Assembly: GCA_030278955.1 (NCBI GenBank)
Contig: JAOANR010000009.1
Span: forward strand, 40,386,945 to 40,450,944
Source of the DNA: Hygrophila difformis
Lineage: Eukaryota; Streptophyta; Magnoliopsida; Lamiales; Acanthaceae
Direction of reading: 5' to 3'
DNA length: 64,000 nt
Shown here: one piece after another, positions 34,251 to 45,591 of the stretch
Position numbering within the stretch: position 1 is the stretch's first letter
Layout of the letters: every line of letters begins with the position of its first letter
Translations under genes and position numbers: made by a program
Notes under the pieces: model-generated
Told to the model about the DNA's origin: nothing
Seen by the model: the letters and a program-made list of their open reading frames with translations, nothing else
Database searches by the model: none

Positions 34251-35139
34251 GGGAGTAACTAAGAGTGATAGGGCAAAAAATAGGGGGGAATGAAACACTA
34301 CTAAGGCTAGGTCGAACAAGACCTTGACCAGATACATGCTTCTTGAAGCCCTATAACATCTATCAAGCTCCTAATCAATGACTTAGGAATTGATCTTCTT
34401 TTGGTGACTATTGATTTGTTTAGTCGGGCGGAGACCGTTAGTTCACCTATTTTGAGTTATGGACACAAGGCAAAAACACGTGTGTCAGGCATGCGACCTA
34501 TCAACCTACTAGTAGACAGGAACTGCCATTCTAACTCTGCTTGGAGGATTCCACCCCCAAACGCAAAGTTCATGGCTGATTGATATTGCTCGTCATCATT
34601 TTGTATTTATTTTTCTTGTTGCTCCTCAGACTTCTTTCTATATAGGGCAAGCCTTTGAGATGCCCTTTTTGTTTTTATTCATAGGGGGTCTGGGAAAGAA
34701 AGCTTTGTAGGTAGCGCCTATAGTTAGCAGCTTTGTTTCGATTCGATCTCACTCTGAAATCTCTGAAATTAATGAACCTATTCCCGGAAAGGAAATAGAA
34801 GCATAGATGACATTTGAAAGTACTTTTAGAGGGTTCTTAGGGGTGCTAGTTCTTTAATACCCTCTACTGGCTGACGCGTCTAAGGACGAGGGAGAAAAAG
34901 TGAGACTATTTATCTATCTACTGGCCACTCAATATCATTGCCATCAGAGATTGGGCTCCTTCTCAAAGATTTGAAGGAATGGCCCAGCCCCTTCAACCCT
35001 TTGAGCGAATGCGGCACTATTCTCTTCTAATTTAGATTGAATTGCTACGCCTCTTGATATTCAGATCTTCAAATTCCGTAGAATGATGTATGAAATCAAT
35101 CATGATGTTTGTGGCATGTACGAGTCGGATGAAGCAAAT
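34251..35139. other. Organelle-like non-coding DNA
   Basis: Nothing nameable; a mitochondrial-intergenic-like stretch between rrn26 and the reversed rpoC2 fragment. The 60-codon frame at 34401-34583 has no recognisable motif. Confidence 0.45.
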
Positions 35140-35610
35140 CCTCGTTGAATTTTATTTTTTCGTTAGAAGGAGCTCGCACATGTTCGACGGTACCTCCTCT
35201 GAATACTCCACCGGTATGAAAAGTTCTTAATGTTAATTGAGTACCAATGTTCCCCAATCGATTGGCTAGCAATAATACCTACAACTTCTCCGAATTCAAC
35301 CAGATCGCAATGCGTAGGACTCCGGCCCTAACATAATCGATAGATCCAAGAGGAACTCCTACAAGTAAAGGGTGTTCGAATAATTATTGTTTTTGCTCGA
35401 AAGGTTATAAATCGATTTACAAGTCCAATCCCAATGTCTTGATTTTGAGTGGCAATATATCGTGTTCCCATATATATCATCAGCTAACACCCGACCAATT
35501 AATGCTTCGATAAAAATCTTTTCTAGCATCATACCATTTTGAAGACTCACAGAAATACCACGAACGGTTCCACAATTTGTTCGACATACAACAATATGTT
35601 GAACTACTTC
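35140..35610 (-). pseudogene. rpoC2: Plastid rpoC2 fragment, reversed copy
   Basis: The minus strand shows the rpoC2 blocks [31 protein letters not shown]-like and related motifs. It covers the same region as about 16229-16760 of the plus-strand copy but in opposite orientation and without the AT microsatellite expansion. It is cut at 35610 by the start of the gag-only element. Confidence 0.9.
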
Positions 35611-38361
35611 TGTAATACCCGAGAATTTTGCAACATAAAATAAATGAATAAATAAATAATAAAGAAAACATAATAAATAAATAAAGAATCATAAGGAATG
35701 AGAAATGGAATTTAAATTAAAAAGGAATCAAAGTTCCGAGAACCCGGGAAGCCGAAGACAATTTAATTAAATAAATTGTTACACGGGAACCCAACACCGA
35801 TGGACTTAATAACTCGAGTCCAAATGTAAATTTAGATCCGAAAGAGAGGAGAAAAGGCTCGACGGATCGCACGACCCGCCCGGGCCGAAGCCGGGCGTTG
35901 TCCGCGTGGTGTCCGCGCGGGGTTTCTTCATCCTCCGCGCGGTGTCCGTGCGGGGTTTCTTCTATCAGCGCGCCAACCCCGCGTCATCCCCCAGAATGCG
36001 GCAATTCACGCGATCATGGCGATTTCTTACCATAATTTTCGACCCCGACTAAGGAAAGCCAATCCCAGTCGGGGGAAAGGCTATTAGCACGATGGGGGAT
36101 GATTTTCCACCCCCATAATCAGTCTCTCAAGTTTATCCACCACTCTCAAACTCTCCCAAAGCAAAACACCTACCCGACGACTTTCCGGCGACCTTCCGAC
36201 GAGTTTCCGGCAACCGACGACGACCAAGGAAGAGTGTAGATCATCGATTACAGTCCTTGAATCATTGTTAAGTCATTCATAGGTTTTCGTCTAACTTTTC
36301 GAGTCCGAAAATCCGATCTAACCCTAGATTTTTACTTTCATTTTCATTTCGGGCCAACGGAGAGGAGACGGAGTAATTGGGACGTGTTCGTAGCAAGCGT
36401 GGGCACCCCGATCGATCCAGAGACGTCCTAGACATCATGCCACTGTAAGTTAATGTTTACTTGGTTTTGGGTGATTTAAAATACAACCGATCATAGGGAT
36501 TTAATAACCCTAAAATCTATCAATACGAAAAACCTACGGCGCAGCAATTTTGTGTGAATTTTTTGAACCCTTAAAACTGTTCAAACGAAAAAACTTAAAA
36601 CATGAAAACGTTCCTAAGACACTAATCTAGTTCGTGTAAAAATTTCGTAATTTTTCATCATGTTTTGATATCCGAAAACGGTCTCCAACAAACTTGCCTT
36701 AAGAGTCGAACTTGAAACTGTGACAGATTTGATATTTGACCAAAACCCCTATTTCGAGAGTTCAAACGGAAAAACTCAAAATAAGAATTTTGATCCTAAC
36801 ACATTAAGCTATGTTGTGTAAAAATTTCAGAGATTTTCATCAACGTTTTCTACCTCAAATCGCGTTGAATATAAACTGTTTTCCAAACTCTTTTCCAAAA
36901 ACTGACAGTACATATGTCCGAAGTTGAAGAGCATGTTTCTATAATTTCTAGTCCGATCTAGTCTTTGTAATCTAAACAAAAGTTGTAGATAATCATGTCT
37001 AGTATGTGTGTATAAAATTTCAGAATTTTTGGAGTCAATTTGATGTGTCAAAATGTTGAGTTTTGAAACTGTGTCAAATCTGAAACCTGACAGCATACTA
37101 CTTATGTGAAAGACTTGATTTTTGACTTGTTTCCTTAACCCGGATCGAGAAACTTAAAACACAAAACTTGTTCGTCTCTGTGTTTTCGAGTTACTGTTAA
37201 ATTTCAGAATTTTTGGACTTAAAATGAATTTTTAAATAATTATGGAGTAAGTCAGCGACTTGTGTAAAGTTATATTTTGAGAGACTTGTGAAATTTGCGA
37301 AATGTGTTCTTACCTTGCGGGTTCGATTCCCCAAGGGCGATTGTTTGTTTTCCTGAGGGTTCGATTCCCCAGGATGTGTGTTGATTCCTATGGGTTCAAT
37401 TCCCTAGGATGTATTTGAGTTCTTGCGGGTTCGATTCCCCAAGGGCGATTGTTTGTTTTCCTGCGGGTTCGATTCCCCAGGATGTGTGTTGATTCCTATG
37501 GGTTCAATTCCCTAAGATTTATTTTAGTTCTTGCGGTTCGATTCCCCAAGGGCGATGGTTTGTTTTCCTGCGGGTTCGATTCCCCAGGACGTGTGTTGAT
37601 TCCTATGGGTTCGATTCCCTATGATGCGTTTAAATTCTTGCGGGTTCGATTCCCCAAGAACAAATTATACTTGATCATACCGAACAAAAGTGAAAGAGTG
37701 AAATCTTGAAAATACTAAATCCTGAAGTCAAAAAAAATTAAAAGACTTGAATATTTTCCTTATTTAAATTATGCCTTTAAATTATGTCTTGCGATTATTT
37801 TATCATGTGTGTTGAATTATGATCATGTGGAAATCCTTGTTTAAAATTTTGCCACTTAATTATTAGTGCGTGAATAAATTGAATTATGTATTGTCTACAA
37901 GCATACTTTTATTAAATTTAATTAAAGGCTTTGAAACCCCTTGATCATACTAGGTGTTAACTTACTCAGCACGTTTTGCTGACCAAACCACATTTTTTTT
38001 CCTTTTTCTAGAGAGCATGAAGAAATATGCATCATCATATGCATGAATGGGATTAATTGGGAAAACATTATTTTAAAGTTTTGTTCTCATCTATGACTTG
38101 CATAAACGGGCCTGTTTAACCCGTGTTTTGGCCATGTTGGCCCAATTTAAATTCCGCTGCAATAAATGTATTTAAATATTATTTTTCGCTGCAACTGTAA
38201 TGACATTATTTTCAAATTATATTACAATCGGCTGTTTGAATGTTTTAAATTCTGAAAAATCATAGCCTTGCATCTCTTTAGCAAGCTCGGAGAAACCGCG
38301 TCTTGCTAGGGAGGTGTGGCGGTTACATCTCGGCCTGGGTTATCAAAACCGGGGTGTTAGA
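35611..38361 (+). repeat. 5' LTR of the gag-only element
   Basis: 2,751 bp, from TGTAATACCCGAG to GGGGTGTTAGA (the last bases mutated from TTACA). It includes a duplicated GC-rich unit (about 35898-35965), a donor-like site altered to TTGTTAAGT at 36265-36273, CACTGTAAGT near 36441, the 10-unit T-arm-like hairpin array, the CAGCA/TGCTG stem (37967-37971 with 37977-37981) running into CTGAC, and TAG at 38009-38011 after a T-rich tract. Confidence 0.92.
37313..37660 (+). repeat. Ten-unit tandem array of T-arm-like hairpins with covarying stems
   Basis: Each unit has GGG, the 7-nt loop TTCGATT (or TTCAATT) and CCC, extended by outer arms past one bulged base. Outer pairs come in three classes: CTTG/CAAG (units at 37313, 37422, 37530, 37635), CCTG/CAGG (37352, 37460, 37567) and CCTA/TAGG (37387; imperfect at 37495 and 37602). 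The order CTTG-CCTG-CCTA repeats three times with a period of about 108 bases. The loop with its GGG/CCC pairs equals a tRNA T-arm, which is also the RNA polymerase III B-box. It occupies the LTR position where other copies carry GCCGG/CCGGC units. Confidence 0.92.
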
Positions 38362-38822
38362 AAGTGGTATCAAAGCCCGGATTATTTTTAAAACTAGTAT
38401 TATTATTTTTAAACTATTATTATTTTTAAACTAGTATTATTTTTAAAACCATTATTATTTTAAAACTTTTGAGCCCAAAATTTTTTGTAGCCCAATATTT
38501 AATTACTATGTTGGCCCAATTATTTTGGCCCAATACCCTTGTTTTTAATTAAGCCCAAATAATTTATTTCTTTTGGCCCAATATAGTGGCCCAAACCTTT
38601 TACCCTTATTCTTTTAAAATCTATTCATGGAATAAATTTATTTTTAAAATCCATGGATAAATAAATACATGCATAAATTAAAATTTTATTGGGGGAATTG
38701 CATATGCATACATACATAATTGTACTCTAACTCTTTTGCGTGAACTATCGATGTTAAGGAACATTCCTTAGAACTCGACATGACCTTGACTTAGGAGCAC
38801 TTGCTAGAAACAAACTTGCTAT
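38362..38822 (+). other. Primer binding site and leader of the gag-only element
   Basis: TGGTATCAAAGC (38365-38376) is the initiator-Met primer site with one change from the copies at 5970 and 57115. The leader that follows is AT-rich with repeated GGCCCAATA-type text and no coding sequence. It resumes after the copia insertion at 52498 and reaches the gag start at 52627. Confidence 0.8.
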
Positions 38823-38827
38823 AGTCT
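38823..38827. repeat. Target-site duplication AGTCT of the SIRE-like element
   Basis: AGTCT at 38823-38827 directly precedes the left LTR and is repeated at 52493-52497 directly after the right LTR. Confidence 0.95.
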
Positions 38828-39669
38828 TGACAGGTCCAATCTAATAGATAAAACCCTGTGAGGTTGTTTGAGCAATGTCTCAACAACCTGTAAACCACAA
38901 CCAGAGGCAGACACAAACAGAGTGCGGAAATAAACAATAACACAAAGAGTTTGGTTACCCGGTTTGATCAACCGATCTACATCCGGGGGCTCCAAGCCAG
39001 GATTTCACTAGATCTCCATCAAACAAATTGAACAAGAGTCAATCACACCCTAGACACCCTTACGTTCTAGTGAACTCTCCTATCTACCCAAATAGACTAG
39101 AAGAACACATGGGAGCTTCAATTATCTACCCAAATGCACTCAATTCACCAGCAGGTTCTAAGATGGTGTTTATGGAATCTAGCTACTCAAAACAAGATAA
39201 GCTCAATGGTGCAAAACACCTACAAAAATGCCCAGATTGTGTTTACGAATGATAGTCCAAGAAATTCCTAAACACAATCCCAAAATCCCGTCGAAATGAA
39301 GAAGCTACAACAACTAGAGTTATACCAGTAGTAGGACGGTTGTTGGAGTCTTCTGGCAACAACGAAATGCGGGGGATTCTGATCAGCAGCTCCAGGAAGC
39401 CATAATCACAGCTTTAGAGTTATGTCAAATGCTCTGTAAAACCCTCTGTGAATTCGGCTAAAGATCTCTAAACCTCCCTAGGAAGAAGACAGGTATTTAT
39501 ATGGGTTTAAGGCCCATCTAAAAACCCTCTAAGGCCTACTAGGGGAAAAGTCACGTCACTGTACTATCTTGTGCTTTTTCAGAGAAGAATAATAGACGTT
39601 GTTGACAAGATGTTGCAACGACCACAAATATTACGAATCATCTTCACAATACTAGAAATATCCCTAACA
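38828..39669 (-). repeat. 3' LTR of the SIRE-like element
   Basis: 842 bp, from TGACAGGTCC to ATCCCTAACA on the plus strand. The body is nearly identical to the right LTR. The short frame at 39028-39252 recurs in the right LTR (51852-52076) and is LTR sequence, not a gene. Confidence 0.95.
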
Positions 39670-39683
39670 ATCTCCCCCTTTGT
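39670..39683 (-). promoter_or_regulatory. Polypurine tract of the SIRE-like element
   Basis: Reads AAAGGGGGAGAT on the minus strand immediately before the LTR start TGTTAGGGAT. It would prime plus-strand DNA synthesis. Confidence 0.88.
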
Positions 39684-40035
39684 GAAGATGATCGGGCCAA
39701 GTAGCAAATCAGTGGAAGAAGCACAGATAGACATAATCAGATCAAATGAGCATAAAGAATTCAACAACCAATCATGCCATAAAAGATATGAGCTGAAGAA
39801 GAACAGGCATAGGCAAAAGCATCCATTCATAAAAGATAATACCATATCCAAAAGTCATAGCATCCAGAATCAAATCCACCATACACAGACCAGAAATTCA
39901 GAATACCAAAGTAAAGAAGTTTCTGAACAAATACAAGTCTGAACCAATAAAACCAACAAACATTGTTGTTCCAACATCAGAAAGATATCCAACCCTTCAG
40001 TCCCTTTCCACTGGTACTCCCCCTTACTTGGCAGA
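39684..40035 (-). other. Short 3' non-coding region of the SIRE-like element
   Basis: Between the extra ORF stop and the polypurine tract. No gene is supported; the frames here are chance. Purine-rich stretches suggest further polypurine-like tracts, as sireviruses often have. Confidence 0.5.
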
Positions 40036-41709
40036 TCAAGGAGTATCCTCAGAGTCATCCTCCCCCTCAGCTGGAGCATCAAAGGAGTGGGGAAGAAGTG
40101 CAATCAGCTTACAAACTTGACTCTTCAGTCCCATCTGCCTGTCATTAAGAGCCCCTAATTCCTTCTCCACTTGCTGCAACTCACTTCGAACATGATCAAC
40201 CAATGCAGATCCAAGCGTTTGAGGACCAAGCTTGAAATCATTGTGCAGTCCTTTAAGCTTGTCAGAGAGCAGGTGTTTTTTAACCTTAATAAAGGCCTCA
40301 TTTGGAGCAAGCAAGTGGCAGGAATGGGCAAATAATGTAATAAGGGCAGGATAAGGCAATTGAGTGTTCTTCTCAATTTTTTCACGGGAGAATCTTAACA
40401 TATGTTTAATGATCAGGTAACCATAATTAAAAATCTCTGGACATTCATCAATAGAATACAAGAACTTGCCCATAAGAGAACTGAGATGACTAGCATTAGA
40501 TGTAGGGAGAAAGTTCGAAGCACCAATCCTAAACAGGCAATTATACTTCATAGACAGATCAGAGGGACTCATAGCACGTCTACCAAAAGCAGATTTCTTA
40601 GAAGCAGAGATAGTAGAGGCTATGGTAGCTAGCTCAGCATTAAGCAAATCAAAGGGATTGGTCATATCAGTGTTGGTAGGAAGTTCCAACAACTCATTAA
40701 GAACAGAGGGAGTAAGATCAAGCAATTCTCCTCGAAGATAAATTTTGCAATACCAGGGGGAAACAGGGTCAAGGACATCAGGATGCAAATTAGCATAGAA
40801 CTCACGAACAATATTAGGGGAAAAACGCTTAAGAGCAGTAGCCCAGACAGAAAGATGTTTCTTCTCCAAATACTCAGAAAACCCAATCTGATCATAATAA
40901 GGATGCACATAGCACTCTTCAGAAATGAAACCACGAGATGGAAGAGTTTCCAAGGCATACCTTTCTCCATCAGCATAGAAATACAGAGGCGAATGAGCAT
41001 CAGACTCCTTGAGACCAGGAACAGATTTCTTCTTAGGAGCAGCTTTCTTAGACTTCTTCTTCGAAGGTTGTTTGGACATAGTAGGAACAGCCTTGCGCTT
41101 TCCTTTTGCAAGAGTCTGTCGAAGTAGCTCATCAAGTGGAGTGTCATCAAGATCAGCCTGGGAAGGTTGTTCTTGAGACGTCGGAACATCAGTAGGCGGA
41201 GACCCACCAAAAGGAACCTGCTGAGCAGTCCCAGAATGAAGTGGAGTATTGGTCTCGGGGTCTAGCATTAACAAACCCTCACCAGTAGCAACAGTCGTTG
41301 GCGAAAGAGGGGAACTGGAGCCGGGAGGCACAGGGACGGACGGAGACGCATCAGGGGCAGGGACCGAAGGAGGTGTCGGACGTTCAGAACCCGTGTTAGG
41401 GTTTGCTGTTGTCGGAACACCCGCTGTTGGATCTGCTCCAGACGATGGTGTCTCAACATTGTCCGGAGTGGGCTGAGGGTCAGAACCCTTCTCAACATCA
41501 GCATTGGACTCCATATTCGCATCATCAAGGTCAGCGACAAAGTAATCATCCACAGCAGCATCGATATCGTCGTCCGCATCCTCAAATTGTTCTTCTCCAG
41601 GAGATTGTGTAGTGGCAAAATGAGCCCGATAGAAGGAATCATCAACGGCAAGGGGCTGAGCATCGACAACTTCATCAATGTTAATATTGGAGCTAGAGGG
41701 AGACGCCAT
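40036..41709 (-). CDS. Extra ORF downstream of pol in the SIRE-like element, intact
   Basis: An uninterrupted frame. The chosen start is the ATG at 41707-41709 (MASPSSSN, 557 residues); an upstream in-frame Met at 41835 would add 42 mostly hydrophobic residues that could act as a signal or be untranslated. The order is an acidic, Pro/Thr/Ser-rich first third; a basic cluster (KGKRKAVP, KKKSKKAAPKKK) near residues 200-230 that looks nuclear-targeting; then the plant transposon domain with F-I-S-E-E-C-Y, IVREFYANLHPD, YLRGELLDL and LNELLELP; and a C-terminal coiled-coil-prone segment (VRSELQQVEKELGALNDRQ) with an acidic tail. Function is unknown. It is the only long frame in the window still open, although its own gag-pol is broken. 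Confidence 0.85.
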   Translation of the reverse strand: MASPSSSNINIDEVVDAQPLAVDDSFYRAHFATTQSPGEEQFEDADDDIDAAVDDYFVADLDDANMESNADVEKGSDPQPTPDNVETPSSGADPTAGVPTTANPNTGSERPTPPSVPAPDASPSVPVPPGSSSPLSPTTVATGEGLLMLDPETNTPLHSGTAQQVPFGGSPPTDVPTSQEQPSQADLDDTPLDELLRQTLAKGKRKAVPTMSKQPSKKKSKKAAPKKKSVPGLKESDAHSPLYFYADGERYALETLPSRGFISEECYVHPYYDQIGFSEYLEKKHLSVWATALKRFSPNIVREFYANLHPDVLDPVSPWYCKIYLRGELLDLTPSVLNELLELPTNTDMTNPFDLLNAELATIASTISASKKSAFGRRAMSPSDLSMKYNCLFRIGASNFLPTSNASHLSSLMGKFLYSIDECPEIFNYGYLIIKHMLRFSREKIEKNTQLPYPALITLFAHSCHLLAPNEAFIKVKKHLLSDKLKGLHNDFKLGPQTLGSALVDHVRSELQQVEKELGALNDRQMGLKSQVCKLIALLPHSFDAPAEGEDDSEDTP

Positions 41710-41835
41710 TGCAAGGGAAATTTTTAAAAAAAAAATTCGAACGGAGAAACGGTAAAGAGGAACTGCAGAGTCGAATGGTGAGAGAAAGTGAGAGACGTGC
41801 GTAAGAAAAAGAACAGGCACGGGAAACCGTCTCAA

Positions 41836-42051
41836 TCGGTTAATATCACTCCCCCTGGGCCTGGGCCTGGTCCAAAATAGATAAAGTCCAAGGAAAACAG
41901 TGGCCCGCCCGAGTCATAGCCTATTAGTGAGAAAAACAGAGGCCCAGGCTACGCCTCAATAATTCAAACCGAGAAGTGTCCATGCTCTTAGTGAGGATGT
42001 CTGCGAGTTGTTCCAACGACGAGAGATGCTGAATTTTACAAAGACCATCCT
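41836..42051 (-). other. Spacer between pol and the extra ORF
   Basis: About 200 bases. The plus-strand 41945-42060 part may still hold the frameshifted C-terminal end of RNase H. Confidence 0.5.
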
Positions 42052-45000
42052 CTACCAGATTTCAGATGAAATGGAATCTGATGTCAATGTGTTTACTCCG
42101 ATTATGCGCACGGGGTTCTTGGAGATATTGATGGCACTGGTATTATCACAGTGAATAAGGAAATCGTCCAAGGAAATACCATAATCAAGGAGCATTTGGC
42201 GCATCCAAATCAACTGAGTACAACAATGAGCAGCAGCAATATATTCGGCCTCCGCAGTAGATAAAGCAACAGCATTTTGCTTGCGAGAGTACCAGCTAAC
42301 CAAGTTTTGTCCAAGATAGAAGCACCCTCCAGTAGTTGATTTTCGGCCATCGGAACAACCAGCCCAGTCAGAGTCTGTGTAGCCAATCAACTCAAGTGAG
42401 GATCGTTTAGAATACCAAAGACTAAGTCCAAAAGTTCCCTTAATGTACCGAAGAATCCTCTTTACAGCAAGATGAGATTCTTTAGGATCAGATTTATACC
42501 TAACACACACACCAACACTGAAAGATATATCTGGACGACTAGCAGTGAGATATAAGAGACTTCCAATAATACTGCGATAGACTTTCTGATTAACAGAAAC
42601 CCCAGCTTCATCTTTAGAAATCTTGTCATGTTGGCCAAGTGGAGATCGAGCAACTTTGCAATCCTCCATTTTGAATTTCTGAAGCATGGTGCCAACATAC
42701 TTCTCCTGATTAAGGAAAATCCCATCAGAGGTTTGCTTAATCTGTAATCCAAAGAAAAAGGTGAGCTCTCCCATCATGCTCATCTCGAATTCAGTCTGCA
42801 TGGAGTGGACAAAAGCATCTCGAAGAGCATCTGAAGTCGAGCCAAAAACAATATCATCAACATAAATTTGTGCAACTAATAAATGGTTGTCAGTACGTTG
42901 TACAAACAACGTCTTATCAACATTCCCACGAACATAGCCTTTGTCCAGAAGATATGTGGACAACCGATCATACTAGGCGCGAGGAGCCTGCTTAAGACCA
43001 TTAAGAGCATGCTTGACCTTATACACATGATCAGGATGATCAGGACATTCAAATCCAATAGGTTGAGACACATAGATGTCTTCCTTGATATACCCATTCA
43101 AAAAGGCAGTTTTGATGTCCATTTGATACAATTTAAAACCAAGAGAGCAAGAGATAGCAAGAAGTAACCTGACAGCCTCGATACGAGCAACAGGGGCGAA
43201 TGTCTCATCGTAGTCCAGACCTTCAATCTGTGTAAATCCTTGGGCAACTACACGAGCTTTGTTGCGAATGATTGTTCCATGCTCATCAGTCTTGTTCCGA
43301 AAAACCCATTTAGTGCCAATGACATTTACTCCTGTTGGTTGTTCCATCAACTCCCAAACATCATTGCGTTTGAATTGCAGTAACTCATCCTGCATTGCAG
43401 CTATCCAAAACTCATCTTGTAAAGCTTCATTAGCATTCTTAGGCTCAATAGATGAAACAAAACAACTCATAACATGAAAGCACATATTTGCCAACTCAGA
43501 AATGTTGAGCTGATGACCTCGAGTGTGTCTAGGTCCAGAGAGATCACCAATAATATCATCTTTAGAATGATACTTAGGTGCTCGTGGACCACGCTTTGGA
43601 CCTCTCCGTTTAGGAGAATCAGGAGCAGACGATTGTTCAGCCGTTGTATCAACAACCGGATCAACTTCTTCAGAATCAGACACCTCAATAGGATCCGAGG
43701 GAGAAATCACTTCAGGAGTAGTACTAGAAGAGACAGGAGGAATAATCCGAATAGGATCATCATCATCATTACGAGGAGCAGAGAGATTAGCATCATCAAA
43801 AACAACATTGATTGTTTCAATAACCTTTGAATCCACTGAATATCCCAAGAAAATGGCTTCATCGGATTTCGAATCAAACTTTCTGATATTAGTTCGATCC
43901 TTCAAAGCATAGCATACACTCCCAAAAACATGAAGATGAGAACTATTTGGAGTCTTCCCTCTCCAGATTTCATAAGGAGTAGTAGTAGTCTGGGGGCGTA
44001 CGTACACACGGTTAATGATGTAGCATGAGATATTAACAGCTTCAGCCCAAAAACGCTTTCCTAGATTGCTATCATCGAGCAAAGAACGAGCCATCTCTTG
44101 TAGATTACGATTCTTTCTCTCAACCACACCATTCTATTGTGGGGTATGAGGAGCTGAATACTCATGAGCAATACCAAGGTTGTTGCAGAGTTGTGCAAAC
44201 AACTTATTCTCAAACTCTTTCCCATGATCAGATCGAATACGTCCTATCTTGAGATTCTTCTCCGCCATGATCCTTAAGGATAGCTTAGAGAAAACTGAAA
44301 CAGCTTCGTCCTTGGACTTCAAAAAGTCAACCCAGGTATATCGTGAAAAATCATAAACGCAAACAAATATATACCTCTTACCACCAAGGCTTGGAACTTC
44401 AGTTGGTCGCATCAAATCCATGTGCAACAATTCAAGACACCTTGTAGTCTGAATAGTATCCACTACTTTGTGAGAGGAGTGAATTTGTTTACCCTTAGCA
44501 CAAGCACCACAAACTGTCTTGGCTTTGCTCCGTAGTTTGGGCAACCCACGAACAACGCCAGACTTACTGAGTTGAATAAGGGATTTGTAGTTCATGTGCC
44601 CACACCTTTGATGCCATAGCCTGGCAGTTTCAACCTGTGACAAAAGAGCTGATTCCACGGTAGGCTTTAAGACATAGAAGTTGTTAGAAGAACGTACTCC
44701 TTTAATGACACAATTATAGGCAGGATCAATAACCATACAATCTTCATCAGTGAAACCAACAAAGAATTTTTCATCACAAAGTTGACTTATAGAAATAAGA
44801 TTTGTAGATAAGTCAGCAACATAGTAGACAGTAGTTAGAAAACCCATGTTTGCACCTTTTGCTTTCCCATAACCACAAATCTTGCTACGAGCTCCATTTC
44901 CATATAGTACTTCTCCACAGTCAGATTCCACATAGTCAATAAGAAAATCTTTCTTACCAGTCATATGACGAGAGCAACCACTGTCAAAATACCACTTACC

Positions 45001-45591
45001 ATCATTAGGTCCTTTCTGAGCAGAGAGTACAACCAAGCATACTTTGGGTACAATCTTTGATTTGGGGATCCACATCATGGTGAGTTTGACCTGTTTCTGT
45101 AGTTCCAGTGATGGCCAGACAACTGGTCGACCGCCAAGAAGATCTCTGGTGAGTTTTTGACAGAGTTGGACAGGATGACCTTGGAGTTTACAATAAGTAC
45201 AGTCTTTGTTCTTCTTAGGAGACTCTGTACGATCAACTTTCTCAGGTTCCTTGGAAGTGCTTGAGTCAAGGGTACCTGTACGCACAAAAGTAGGTGCAGA
45301 CTTCTTGTTAGATTGATTATTGCGTCTATAGCCAATATCTTCTTTGTTGGATGGTGATTTCCCTTGAGTGATAATCTCATCCAGCTTGTTTTTGCCTTTA
45401 ACCATGTTATCTAGCCTTTGGGATTTAGCAATAAGTGCAGCGTTCTCCTCCAATAGGGTATCCCTTTCAGTGGACACAGTAGCCAAGGATTTCTTGAGTC
45501 CTAAGATTTCAGCATCCTTTTCATCAATAAGGATCAATAAATCACCCTTCTGATCGAGCAGTTTCTTTATTCTCTGCAACAGCACAAGCAT
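42052..45591 (-). pseudogene. SIRE-like pol: protease, integrase, reverse transcriptase, RNase H
   Basis: One phase from 45591 to 42052 with two stops. Protease: WYFDSGCSRHMTG (D-S-G, about 45000). Integrase zinc region: LWHQRCGHMNYKSL through CGACAKGKQ; integrase core with MDLMRP, RSDHGKEF and, after the stop at 44131-44133, the ERKNRNLQEMAR Glu block. Reverse transcriptase: VWELMEQP, KWVFRNK, QMDIKTAFLNG, then a stop at 42973-42975, and YVDDIVFGS with the catalytic Asp pair (about 42870). RNase H: YTDSDWAGC (about 42390) and LSTAEAEYIA (Glu). The end near 42052 is frameshifted. Both stops (TAG) are explained by single transitions. All domain cores are otherwise preserved, so decay is recent. 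Confidence 0.93.

Noticed and set aside
37313..37660. tRNA gene cluster
   Set aside because: Only a T-arm-like hairpin is present; no D-arm, anticodon arm or acceptor stem at the right distances.
37313..37660. CRISPR array
   Set aside because: The genome is a plant's; repeats are imperfect, come in three classes and have repeated, not unique, spacers.
37449..37709. 86-codon frame in the T-arm-like array
   Set aside because: A consequence of the tandem repeat (repetitive Phe/Pro/Arg pattern); sequence conservation follows stem pairing, not codons.
39028..39252. 74-codon frame repeated at 51852-52076
   Set aside because: It is LTR sequence of the SIRE-like element; the duplication simply reflects two LTRs.
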